Shown here piece after piece: positions 1-7,128 of a stretch of DNA of 27,391 bases. The DNA is from DATGIQ01 sp035295665 (GTDB taxonomy: Bacteria > Planctomycetota > Planctomycetia > Gemmatales > Gemmataceae): positions 1-27,391 of the forward strand of contig DATGIQ010000262.1 in NCBI GenBank assembly GCA_035295665.1, in the 5' to 3' direction. The notes under the pieces are model-generated. The model was not told the DNA's origin. It ran no database searches and saw nothing but the letters and a program-made list of their open reading frames with translations. How positions within the stretch are numbered: the stretch's first letter is position 1; the number at the start of each line of letters is the position of its first letter. The translations under genes and the position numbers were made by a program.

Positions 1-162
1 GAACTGGGCGTAGATCAGCGAAGGCCAGAGGACGATCAAGACAACCGAGGCGACCAAGGTGGAACACCGCCTCCCGGTAGCCAGTGCCCTGGACGCCCTG
101 CGTACGGAAGGATGGGCTGTATCGGAAAGCGAAGGGACATCCACGGAATGCGAGGGGCCCAT
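1..162 (-). CDS. N-terminal part of a secreted or membrane-anchored protein (cut by window edge)
   Basis: An open frame on the minus strand starts at the ATG at 160-162 and runs off the left edge of the window. The 54 visible residues are a polar, arginine-rich stretch followed by a hydrophobic segment (about residues 36-52, core LVASVVLIVLWPSLIYA) that ends in a small-residue AxF-like site. This looks like a signal peptide or single membrane anchor with a long n-region. A GGAG lies about 9 bases upstream of the ATG. The frame is also open upstream of this ATG, so the start is not certain. The gene is downstream of the MoeB-like gene on the same strand, 182 bp away. No family can be assigned from this fragment. 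Confidence 0.5.
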   Translation of the reverse strand, partial: MGPSHSVDVPSLSDTAHPSVRRASRALATGRRCSTLVASVVLIVLWPSLIYAQF

Positions 163-344
163 GCGGTTCCGCTCCAGGGTTGACGACCGTGTCTTTGCCA
201 CTAACGATGAATTCGCGCAGCGCCTATCAAGCAGGTCGTCAGAATTGGTTGCGGCATTGAGGACTTTTGTGGCGGTTCTTGGCCAAGGCGCAGGCGCAAT
301 GCGTCTATAGAAAATCCGAAGAGAAAATGGGGTGGGGAGGAGGT

Positions 345-1538
345 TTAATACTTGGGCATGGTTGGGTCAATCTTGTCAGCCCACGCCAGAATGCCCCCCT
401 TCAAGTTCTTGATGGCCCGGAAGCCTTGGGCGCGCAAGAATTGTTGGGCCTTGAGGCTGCGCATGCCGCTCTTGCAGTGCACAATGATCTCGCGCTCCCG
501 GTCCAGTTCGCCCAAACGCATCGATAATTGGGGCAGCGGAATGAGCGTGCTGCCCGGAATCCGGCTAATTTGATACTCCTCCGGATTACGAACATCGAGA
601 ATGAACACGGATTCGCCGCGATCGAGCCGGCTTTTCAGGTCCTCGACGGTCGTCTCCATTTCGTTGTCCGCCGCCGACGTGGCAGGCGTTTCCTGACCAC
701 GCAAACCGCAGAATTGCTCGTAATCGATCAGCTGCGTCACGGTCGGGCGATCTCCGCAGACGGGACATTTTGGATTGCGGCGAACCTTGAATTCCTGGAA
801 GGTCATCTGTAGCGCATCATAAAGGAGCAATCGGCCGACTAGCGGCGATCCTTTGCCGAGGATCAACTTCACGGCCTCGGTGGCCTGGATGCAGCCGATC
901 AAACCTGGCAGAATGCCAAGCACCCCGCCTTCCGCGCAGCTGGGCACTTCGCCGGGCGGCGGCGGCTCCGGGTAGAGACAGCGGTAGCATGGACCGTGTG
1001 GCGGGTAAAACACCGACGCCTGGCCATCGAAACGAAAAATACTGCCGTAGACATTTGGCTTCTTCAGAAGAACGCAGGCATCGTTCACGAGGTAACGGGT
1101 CGGGAAATTGTCGGTCCCGTCCACGACGATGTCATAGGGTTCGATAATTGCGAAGGCATTGGCGGACGTGAGCCGGGTTTCGTAAAGGTCGATTTGCACT
1201 TCCGGATTGATCGCCTGCAAACGTTCCTTGGCCGATTGCAGCTTGGGCCGGCCGACATCCGGCGTGCCGTGCAGTACTTGGCGCTGAAGATTGCTGAAAT
1301 CGACCACGTCGAAATCGACAAGTCCGATCCGGCCGATGCCGGCAGCGGCCAGGTAAAGTCCCAGCGGCGATCCGAGCCCACCGGCTCCAATGAGCAATAC
1401 CCGGGAAGCCTTGAGACGTTTCTGCCCGTCCAGGGCGACTTCGGGCATGATGAGGTGCCGGCTGTAGCGCGCGACCTCGGGTGGGCTTAGCGTGACGCGC
1501 TCAGCGCGGGCGGCGAAGGGATCAAAAACCGGGTGCAT
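345..1538 (-). CDS. moeB: MoeB/ThiF-type sulfur-carrier adenylyltransferase with C-terminal rhodanese domain
   Basis: This is a 397-residue E1-like enzyme. The family adenylates the C-terminal glycine of MoaD- or ThiS-type carriers using ATP, and the rhodanese domain can supply the persulfide sulfur. Visible features are the ATP-binding GAGGLGSP (51-58), the DFD/SNLQRQ region, the zinc cysteine pairs CYRC (184-187) and CPVC (258-261), and the conserved CAEGG cysteine (201). A rhodanese domain follows from about 297, with the active-site loop CKSGMR (355-360). I chose ATG 1538 because AGGAC lies 7 bases upstream; a TTG two codons earlier is possible. No moaD, moaE or thiS gene is nearby, so the partner could be for molybdopterin, thiamine, cysteine or tRNA thiolation. 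The symbol reflects family resemblance only. Confidence 0.93.
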   Translation of the reverse strand: MHPVFDPFAARAERVTLSPPEVARYSRHLIMPEVALDGQKRLKASRVLLIGAGGLGSPLGLYLAAAGIGRIGLVDFDVVDFSNLQRQVLHGTPDVGRPKLQSAKERLQAINPEVQIDLYETRLTSANAFAIIEPYDIVVDGTDNFPTRYLVNDACVLLKKPNVYGSIFRFDGQASVFYPPHGPCYRCLYPEPPPPGEVPSCAEGGVLGILPGLIGCIQATEAVKLILGKGSPLVGRLLLYDALQMTFQEFKVRRNPKCPVCGDRPTVTQLIDYEQFCGLRGQETPATSAADNEMETTVEDLKSRLDRGESVFILDVRNPEEYQISRIPGSTLIPLPQLSMRLGELDREREIIVHCKSGMRSLKAQQFLRAQGFRAIKNLKGGILAWADKIDPTMPKY

Positions 1539-1558
1539 GATCAAAGTCCTGTGTTGTG

Positions 1559-1618
1559 TTGCTTGGGCTTTTTATACGGGTAGGGATTGAGATTGTCCTC
1601 TATGGCCTGCCCAAGCAA
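1559..1618. repeat. 10-bp perfect inverted repeat flanking the promoter
   Basis: TTGCTTGGGC at 1559-1568 is the exact reverse complement of GCCCAAGCAA at 1609-1618, with 40 bases between. The pair lies in the 92-bp gap between the lipoprotein stop and the MoeB-type start, and the proposed -35 and -10 boxes are between the arms. It could be a paired operator, or a long-loop hairpin ending the lipoprotein transcript; there is no T tract after it. Confidence 0.6.
1571..1599 (-). promoter_or_regulatory. Sigma70-like promoter of the MoeB-type gene
   Basis: Read on the minus strand, AGGACA (1599-1594) and TATAAA (1576-1571) are separated by 17 bases, close to the TTGACA/TATAAT pattern. Transcription would start near 1564 and leave a leader of about 26 bases before the ATG at 1538. 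Planctomycete promoters are poorly defined, so this is a pattern match only. Confidence 0.45.
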
Positions 1619-1630
1619 GACGGCACAGCA

Positions 1631-2527
1631 TCACGGCGGCGTACCGCGTGCTTTCGTCCAGGCGGCCTGAAGCGCGAGCGGCGGAGTTCGGGAAGGCGAT
1701 GCGTCCTCGTCCGTAGAGTCGCCGAGAACCTCGGCAGCCGACGGAGCGGTCATTCGCCAGGTGCGGATGACCAGCAACCGTTGCGCGGGCGGGGATTCCT
1801 CACGGCGGACAAAACACTGATACCCAAGCGTCTGGGGCCGATCCAAGCGTGCCCCCACGACGACATACTGGTTCGCAGCCAGAGTGACGTCCCAGTCCAG
1901 GCCAGCGTAGGACTGTGTCGGCCATTCCTCCTGCAGAACAAATCCCGATCCATCGGTTGCGGCCCGCGGTGCGAGCATTTTTTCGCCGTGGCGAATCTGC
2001 GGCGTGAAGCGGAGGCGGGTACGGCCGTCGGTTGACAGGCTTGCGACCATGTTGAACGCGCATTGTGCCCTTTCCACGGAGACATCCGCTGGTCCGCCGT
2101 CCTGTTGAATTTGAAAGGAGCAGCGCGTCGCAGTTGGGCCGAGAACAATCCGGTTCGGTTGTCCCGTATGCACGAACAGACGCCGCGGATTGACGTTGCT
2201 CTGTTCGGAGGTGAGCAAGGTTAGGAGCCCGGCCGGCGTGTTGCCGCCCAGCTGGCCAATATGGAAGCCATTCTCCTCCAGCGCGGCCTTTCGTTCCAGC
2301 GGGATCACCTGTTCATCAGCCAACGCCCAAAGCTCCTGATTGAGGAACGTGTCGCCCGGGGGCCGCTCCACCAGCGACACTTCCACCTGGATCACATCGC
2401 CCGCGGCTGGACCGCGGAAAGGCCGCCAGCGCTCAAACCAGGCGATGGCGCGCACCGGCTTGTCACTGGCGCAACCGGCCAGCCCTGCGATCAGCAGTCC
2501 CACTAGCAGGGCCTGCCCCCGACGCAT
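1631..2527 (-). CDS. Lipoprotein of unknown function
   Basis: This is a 298-residue protein with a lipoprotein signal peptide: MRRG, a hydrophobic core and the lipobox LAGC with the lipidated cysteine at 19. The start at 2527 places this signal at the N-terminus; an in-frame upstream extension to 2632 lacks such logic. The mature part is rich in beta-type segments such as GDVIQVEVSLVER and DWDVTLAANQYVVVGARLD, and contains QSNVNPRRLFVHTG. These vaguely recall secretin-linked or pilus-assembly lipoproteins, but I cannot assign a family. It is transcribed toward the MoeB-like gene on the same strand, 92 bp apart. It is probably anchored in a membrane and faces the periplasm. Confidence 0.8.
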   Translation of the reverse strand: MRRGQALLVGLLIAGLAGCASDKPVRAIAWFERWRPFRGPAAGDVIQVEVSLVERPPGDTFLNQELWALADEQVIPLERKAALEENGFHIGQLGGNTPAGLLTLLTSEQSNVNPRRLFVHTGQPNRIVLGPTATRCSFQIQQDGGPADVSVERAQCAFNMVASLSTDGRTRLRFTPQIRHGEKMLAPRAATDGSGFVLQEEWPTQSYAGLDWDVTLAANQYVVVGARLDRPQTLGYQCFVRREESPPAQRLLVIRTWRMTAPSAAEVLGDSTDEDASPSRTPPLALQAAWTKARGTPP

Positions 2528-2766
2528 GGTACAACATCCTTGTCCACGATCCCGGATTCCTACCCAGAAAAGAAGCCGGACCATACCGGGAGTGTTGGGA
2601 AGTGTCAATACTCGACCGGCAAATCTGTGCACGAGTACACTGGTTTGCGCAGCCTTGGCATGCAGCTTTCTTGGGCCATTTCCCTATCCTATCTCCTACC
2701 AAAAGTCCAGGGTCAACCCGAAACAGGAGCGCCCGAACCATCTCATATAAGAAGGGGGAATCAGCC

Positions 2767-3531
2767 ATGGCGATAGACACTTTCAATCTGAGCGGCAAAG
2801 TAGCCCTGGTTACGGGCGGCAGCAAGGGACTCGGCCTGGCGATGGCCCGGGGGCTTGCCGAAGCGGGAGCCGATATCATCATTTCCAGTCGCCATGAGAA
2901 CGAGCTCCGCAGCGCGCTGGATGAAATCCTTCGCAGCACCGGCCGGCGCGGTTCGTATTTCGTCGCCGATATGAGCCGGCGCGAGGAGGTTAGCAAACTC
3001 GCCAAGAACGCCTTGGACAAAATGGGCCGGGTCGACATCCTCGTCAACAACGCCGGTTCCAACAAGCCGCAGCCGATCGATGAAATTCGGGACGCGGACT
3101 GGGATGCTATCCTCGAACTGAACCTGACCTCGGTGATGGCGCTGACGCGCGCCCTGGTTCCACAGATGAAAACGCGGCGGTGGGGACGGATCATTCATAT
3201 TTCTTCCGTCATGGCGTTCACATCAAAGGAAGGGCGCAATGTTTATTCCGCGAGCAAATCCGCACTGCTCGGTCTGGCCCATGCCAGCGCGCTCGATCTG
3301 GGGAGCCATGGCATCACGGTGAACTGCATTGCTCCGGGCCCTTTCCTGACGGAGCTGCCGGCCGGGTTACTCTCGGCTGAGGAAAAGAAGGAGTTTGCAC
3401 GACGCACCGCCTTGGGCCGTTGGGGCGATCCCAAAGAACTCGTGGGCCCCGTGCTCCTGCTGGCCAGCGACGCCGGCAGCTACATCACGGGAGCGACCGT
3501 GGTCGTGGATGGCGGATACTTGGCCCGGTGA
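2767..3531 (+). CDS. Short-chain dehydrogenase/reductase (classical SDR)
   Basis: This 254-residue protein has all classical SDR marks: the nucleotide-binding TGGSKGLG (16-23), NNAG (94-97), the catalytic tetrad N119, S147, Y160 and K164 (YSASK), and IAPGPF (188-193). An arginine right after the second strand (SSR, residue 42) favours NADP(H) by family knowledge. It resembles FabG and gluconate 5-dehydrogenase-type enzymes; the substrate cannot be read from the sequence, and FabG is possible but this gene is not in the acpP-fabF cluster. The ATG at 2767 follows a purine-rich ribosome site, GAAGGGGGAA. It converges on the RNase HII-like gene, with only 20 bp between stops. Confidence 0.93.
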   Translation: MAIDTFNLSGKVALVTGGSKGLGLAMARGLAEAGADIIISSRHENELRSALDEILRSTGRRGSYFVADMSRREEVSKLAKNALDKMGRVDILVNNAGSNKPQPIDEIRDADWDAILELNLTSVMALTRALVPQMKTRRWGRIIHISSVMAFTSKEGRNVYSASKSALLGLAHASALDLGSHGITVNCIAPGPFLTELPAGLLSAEEKKEFARRTALGRWGDPKELVGPVLLLASDAGSYITGATVVVDGGYLAR

Positions 3532-3551
3532 TGGAGACGGAACCGGGACCG

Positions 3552-4517
3552 TTACCGCCGCCGCCAAACCGTGGGCTCGGCGATGCCGAGGTGCTGCATC
3601 GCCGGCCGAATCACTTCCATGAAACGGGCCGAATCTCCGGGATAGCCCGCGGTCGATTTCAAACCGGGCACGTGTTGCTGCCAGAAGTGATTGAACTCTA
3701 GCATGAGCAATTCCCTCAGGTATTTGCTCACCATCGACGCCAGAGCAACGCAAAAATGCTGATGGTCCGCACGGGGTTCAAAAACGAGCCGCAGGTCGCG
3801 GTTCAACCCAAGGATCGAGTACCGGCTGCGCTGCATTCCTTCCTCGTGGGCCAGCACCATTCCTTCGGGAAGAGCGTGCTGGAGGATTCCAGCGTAGTCG
3901 TTTCGGCCGCCATGCTTATCGACGAAGAACACCGCCGGCTCGGCATCGCCCTCAAGCTCATGGTGCGCACGGACCAGCTCCGCCAATCCCAGGGCAAGGA
4001 CCGCTCCCTTGCTTCCCTCTTGCTCGGTCACCTGATTGAAACGGCCTGGACAGATGACGAGGCTTCGCACCAGGCCCCAAGCCACATGGCGGCTTCGGCA
4101 GGCTCGCTCCATCCGTACGGTCACTTCTTGGAGCAGTCCCTTGTCGGCGCTCCGCGGAAGGAGGCTGGTGCCGGTATACCACGGCTCCGCGCGGAGATCC
4201 GCATGATTAGCTGGACAGAGCCGTTCGATCGCATGCGCCAGGCAAAGGTCCTCGCCGTTTTGGCCAAGCGAAAGCATGGCCAGCACGCCAAGCTCGAGAT
4301 CATGCAGGCCCCGACGTGTCGAATAAACGATCTTCGAGTCCTCGATCAGGAGCCGGCCATCTGCGTCCGATGGATGCCGTCGAACCGCCCGCCGCAACAC
4401 CTGCCACAGATCGGCCTGGGCCAGCTTTTCTGGAACCCGGCACGCAGCGGACGTCATCACGAAGGGACCGAGATTGGGCCCATACCCGGCTTCATCGATG
4501 CCGACGATCCACGTCAT
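3552..4517 (-). CDS. RNase HII-like protein with large central insertion
   Basis: This 321-residue protein opens with IVGIDEAGYGP, matching the N-terminal catalytic motif of RNase HII (GIDEAGRGP) with tyrosine for arginine. Further family marks are EDSK (59-62), an acidic strand FFVDKHGGRND (197-207, D200) and ASMVSKYLRELLM (260-272), where E269 sits at the usual last catalytic aspartate (AKVTRD in RNase HII). The acidic set D8, E9, D200 and E269 could bind two metals and cut the RNA strand of RNA-DNA hybrids. It is about 100 residues longer than typical RNase HII (about 200-230), the extra being mostly residues 70-190. ATG 4517 is preferred to the TTG at 4526, which abuts AGGAGAG. It diverges from the HIT gene. 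Confidence 0.8.
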   Translation of the reverse strand: MTWIVGIDEAGYGPNLGPFVMTSAACRVPEKLAQADLWQVLRRAVRRHPSDADGRLLIEDSKIVYSTRRGLHDLELGVLAMLSLGQNGEDLCLAHAIERLCPANHADLRAEPWYTGTSLLPRSADKGLLQEVTVRMERACRSRHVAWGLVRSLVICPGRFNQVTEQEGSKGAVLALGLAELVRAHHELEGDAEPAVFFVDKHGGRNDYAGILQHALPEGMVLAHEEGMQRSRYSILGLNRDLRLVFEPRADHQHFCVALASMVSKYLRELLMLEFNHFWQQHVPGLKSTAGYPGDSARFMEVIRPAMQHLGIAEPTVWRRR

Positions 4518-4622
4518 CCTGCCCAACTCTCCTGGGAGCCGTTGAACGATTCTGCTTTGACTTGGTATCCTGGCCGTGCGTGTTGAGAATCCGCTGATCG
4601 CCTCATCTTACCGTTTTACGCC

Positions 4623-4967
4623 ATGATGCAAGATAACTTGTTTTTGAAGATCATTGAGCGCAAGATTCCTGCGGACATTGTGCACGAGGATGATCAGTGC
4701 CTGGCGTTCCGCGACGTCAATCCACAGGCACCCGTCCACGTGTTGATCATCCCGCGCAAGGTCATCCGGACGCATGGTGATATCCGCCCAGAAGACCGGG
4801 ATGTGCTCGGCCATCTCCACGTCATCGCCGCCCAGCTCGCGGAGAAACTCGGCATCGCGGATGGCTATCGCCTTGTCATCAATTGCAATGAGCGTGCCGG
4901 CCAAACCGTCCCGCATCTGCACATGCATTTGCTAGGCGGGCGAGATTTTCGTTGGCCTCCGGGGTGA
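4623..4967 (+). CDS. HIT-family nucleotide hydrolase (HINT-like)
   Basis: This is a 114-residue protein of normal length for the HINT branch. The histidine triad is HLHMH (H98, H100, H102), followed by LLGGRDFRWPPG, the usual HINT C-terminus. The N-terminal FLKIIERKIPADIVHEDD and the APVHVLIIPRK segment are also diagnostic. Members remove AMP from phosphoramidate or acyl-AMP substrates in the cytoplasm. Two ATG codons lie in tandem (4623 and 4626), and no clear ribosome site precedes either. The gene is divergent from the RNase HII-like gene, with about 105 bp between. Its last 89 bp overlap, on the opposite strand, the 3' end of the small gene at 4879-5133. Confidence 0.95.
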   Translation: MMQDNLFLKIIERKIPADIVHEDDQCLAFRDVNPQAPVHVLIIPRKVIRTHGDIRPEDRDVLGHLHVIAAQLAEKLGIADGYRLVINCNERAGQTVPHLHMHLLGGRDFRWPPG

Positions 4968-5133
4968 GTGGCCGGTGAACCGCACGCGGCAGGGGCAGAA
5001 TCTCGGGCTCAAGCTGATACCCGTCCGCCAGACGGTTCATTCGATTGAACCGCTCCACAACCGCCAGCACCTGGCCCAGCCGTTGATTGTCCAATCCGAG
5101 CCGCTGAACTGCGGCCGTGCCGGATTCACGCAT
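4879..5133 (-). CDS. Small protein of unknown function downstream of the ABC exporter
   Basis: An 84-residue frame starts 6 bases after the stop of the ABC exporter, with GGAG about 12 bases upstream of its ATG. The first 60 codons show GC-rich third positions and a sensible composition (helix-like QRLGLDNQRLGQVLAVVERFNRMNRLADGYQLEPE), which argues for a real gene. The last third lies antisense to the conserved HIT motif, so that part is constrained by the other strand. No family is recognised. Translational coupling to the exporter is plausible. It may instead be a shadow frame that happens to stay open. Confidence 0.5.
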   Translation of the reverse strand: MRESGTAAVQRLGLDNQRLGQVLAVVERFNRMNRLADGYQLEPEILPLPRAVHRPLTPEANENLARLANACADAGRFGRHAHCN

Positions 5134-5139
5134 GGCGAG

Positions 5140-6822
5140 TTATCGCTCCGCCGGCTTGACCAGCCATTCTCCATCCAAATGCAATTCCAGCACCGTGTCA
5201 TGATAGGGCTGCAACGGCACATGATCGGCGACGCTGATGTACGAAATCGAGGTCTTGGCGAGATGCTGGTAGAGGTTTTGGCCCCGCTGCGGATCCAGCG
5301 CGCCGATCGCCTGGTCGAGGAGAGCAAACGGCGGATTGGCCAGAAAAAGTCGAGCAAACGCCAAGAGCTGTTGTTCGCCGACCGAAAGCGTGTTCGACCA
5401 ATCCTGCTCAATATCCAGCCCGCCAACCCGCTCCAGGATCGGCTCGAATTTCACGGCTCGTAAGGCCGCGATTAGCTGTTTCTCGCTAATCTCATCCACA
5501 TCCAGGCCGTAGAGCAACTGTTCGCGTAAAGAACCAGGCGGCGTGTACGGCCGTTGCGGCAAGACCATCATCAGCTCCCGGTGGGGCCGATAGATGCGTC
5601 CTTCCCCTTCGCGCCAAATCCCGGCTGTGGCCCGGAACAGGGCACTCTTGCCCGCTCCATTGGGCCCTTCGACCAGGAGCCGCTTACCGTGCAGAACCTC
5701 CACCGACAAATCGTGGATCAGCAAACGGCCTTCCTTCGGCGTTCGCAGGGTCAGCCCCTCATAGGCCACCTGGCGGTCATCTTCTATGATGCGAATGGCC
5801 GGCTGAGCCGGGGCCACCGCTTCCGTAATTGCATCCCACAGGGCGCCCAACCGAAGGACCACGGCCGCGAATTCGGTCACGTTGGCGAACTGGACGACAA
5901 TCAGTTCGGTCGCCTTGTCCAGAATCTGGGCAAACGCCATGCCCGCCTGCGTCACCACTCCGAATTCGATCTCACCGCGCAGATACCGTGGAGCCACGAT
6001 GAGCACCGGAATGACCGACACGAGGTACTTGAATCCCGACGTGAAGAAGCCAACGTTCCGAAGCACATCGATGATGATACCGTAATTCTTTAGGACATCG
6101 CGCAGCCGCTGACCGATTCGGAGGCTCTCCCGTTTTTCGCCATGCAACAAGGCAATCGTATCGGCATATTCTCGGGTGCGAATGAGCTCGTAGCGAAGGT
6201 CGGCTTCCTTTTTGAGCTGAAGATTATTCAATCCCACGAGCCGTTTGCCCAGAAGCATCGTCATCGCCGAGCCAAACAGGGAGTAAAGCACGGCCACCAC
6301 GAACAACCACGGACTAATCGACCACAAGACCCCTGCGAAGGCGAGGATCGTGATGGTGGAGTTGATGACCGTGACCGAGAAGGAGATGGCCATGTTCGTA
6401 AAGGTCATCACATCCTGTGAGATTCGCTGATCCGGATTGTCGATTTCGTTACGGCGATGAATCCAGCAATACGCCTGATGGGAAAGATACCGGTCGACGA
6501 GATGATGCGTGAGCCATTGCCGCCACACAAGGGAGACGCGCCGCTGAACAAACTGATAGACAACATCAACCACGGAGATGATGGCGAACATCCCGATGTA
6601 AAACAGAGCGAAGAGGTAGTACCGGTTCGGCTGGCGTTCGGCCAAGGCGGAGAAAAAATCCCGGCTGACGTAACTGTTGGCGACATTCAGGCCGTTCAAG
6701 GCAAAGATAAAGCCGAGCAGCAGCCCCATCCCCCCCCACGCCTGCCAGCGCTTCTCGGACGTGAAGAAAGGCTTGGTGATGCTCAGAAAGCGCGACCAGG
6801 CGCGACCGTGAGGAGAAGACAT
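5140..6822 (-). CDS. SbmA/BacA-YddA-type ABC transporter, fused membrane and ATPase domains
   Basis: This is an inner-membrane half-transporter of 560 residues from the ATG at 6822; an in-frame ATG at 6879 would add 19 residues, and neither start has a good ribosome site. The N-terminal half has several hydrophobic helices and matches the SbmA/BacA-like branch (RRVSLVWRQWLTHHLVDRYL, then HRRNEIDNPDQRISQDV), which moves peptides and related compounds. The C-terminal ATPase has Walker A GPNGAGKS, signature LSVGEQQ and Walker B ALLDQAIGALD. The residue after the Walker B aspartate is Q where nearly all active ABC ATPases carry E; the codon reads CAG. It lies downstream of fabF and ahead of the small gene. 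Confidence 0.92.
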   Translation of the reverse strand: MSSPHGRAWSRFLSITKPFFTSEKRWQAWGGMGLLLGFIFALNGLNVANSYVSRDFFSALAERQPNRYYLFALFYIGMFAIISVVDVVYQFVQRRVSLVWRQWLTHHLVDRYLSHQAYCWIHRRNEIDNPDQRISQDVMTFTNMAISFSVTVINSTITILAFAGVLWSISPWLFVVAVLYSLFGSAMTMLLGKRLVGLNNLQLKKEADLRYELIRTREYADTIALLHGEKRESLRIGQRLRDVLKNYGIIIDVLRNVGFFTSGFKYLVSVIPVLIVAPRYLRGEIEFGVVTQAGMAFAQILDKATELIVVQFANVTEFAAVVLRLGALWDAITEAVAPAQPAIRIIEDDRQVAYEGLTLRTPKEGRLLIHDLSVEVLHGKRLLVEGPNGAGKSALFRATAGIWREGEGRIYRPHRELMMVLPQRPYTPPGSLREQLLYGLDVDEISEKQLIAALRAVKFEPILERVGGLDIEQDWSNTLSVGEQQLLAFARLFLANPPFALLDQAIGALDPQRGQNLYQHLAKTSISYISVADHVPLQPYHDTVLELHLDGEWLVKPAER

Positions 6823-7128
6823 GGGCTCACAGTTTTTGTTGGTGCCCGAAGCGAATGAGAAAGGAGGCCGGTAAGCCATCCCCGGCGCCGGGCATCGGTG
6901 GCGACGCTGGGCTCACCTAGCTGGTTTAGGCTGGCCAGGCCGGCGAGGCAATCCCTGGTTCGATCTCGTGCCGTGCTTGGCTGCACACGAGCCTGGAGCG
7001 CCAGCGACGGTCCTTCACCGGGAATTCAGGCTTGGAGGCAGGAACAGATGCCATGATTTGATTTAGAAACACAAAAAACCGTGTCGGGAACTTTGATTGT
7101 AGAGCTCCGGAGACGTTTTTTTTGTTTC
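6823..7128. other. Intergenic stretch between fabF and the ABC exporter
   Basis: These 306 bp hold no convincing gene. Short minus-strand frames (about 42 residues from the ATG at 7054, and one across 6783-6986) have no recognisable composition or ribosome site. The part next to fabF carries a terminator-like inverted repeat. The part next to the exporter must hold its promoter or leader, but I see no clear boxes. The first 57 bases could be N-terminal codons of the exporter if its start is at 6879. Confidence 0.5.
7066..7128 (-). terminator. Terminator-like imperfect inverted repeat abutting the fabF stop
   Basis: The arms at 7066-7087 and 7107-7128 are near-complementary over 22 bases, with a 19-base loop. 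The outer part pairs an A-rich run with a T-rich run (GAAAC..., ...GTTTC), and the inner part is GC-rich with a few mismatches. In either direction the hairpin would end in a U-rich tail. It starts directly at the fabF stop, fitting the end of the acpP-fabF transcript. Confidence 0.5.

Noticed and set aside
59..310. Plus-strand open frame of 83 codons at the left edge
   Set aside because: It is antisense to a minus-strand frame with a clear signal-peptide-like segment, and its own composition is unconvincing.
2746..2751. TATAAG as a -10 box for the SDR gene
   Set aside because: It is only 16 bases from the start codon, so the transcript would begin inside the ribosome site, and no -35 box is present.
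6926..7054. Short minus-strand frame (about 42 residues from ATG 7054) between fabF and the exporter
   Set aside because: No ribosome site, no recognisable composition and no likely function; probably an open stretch by chance.
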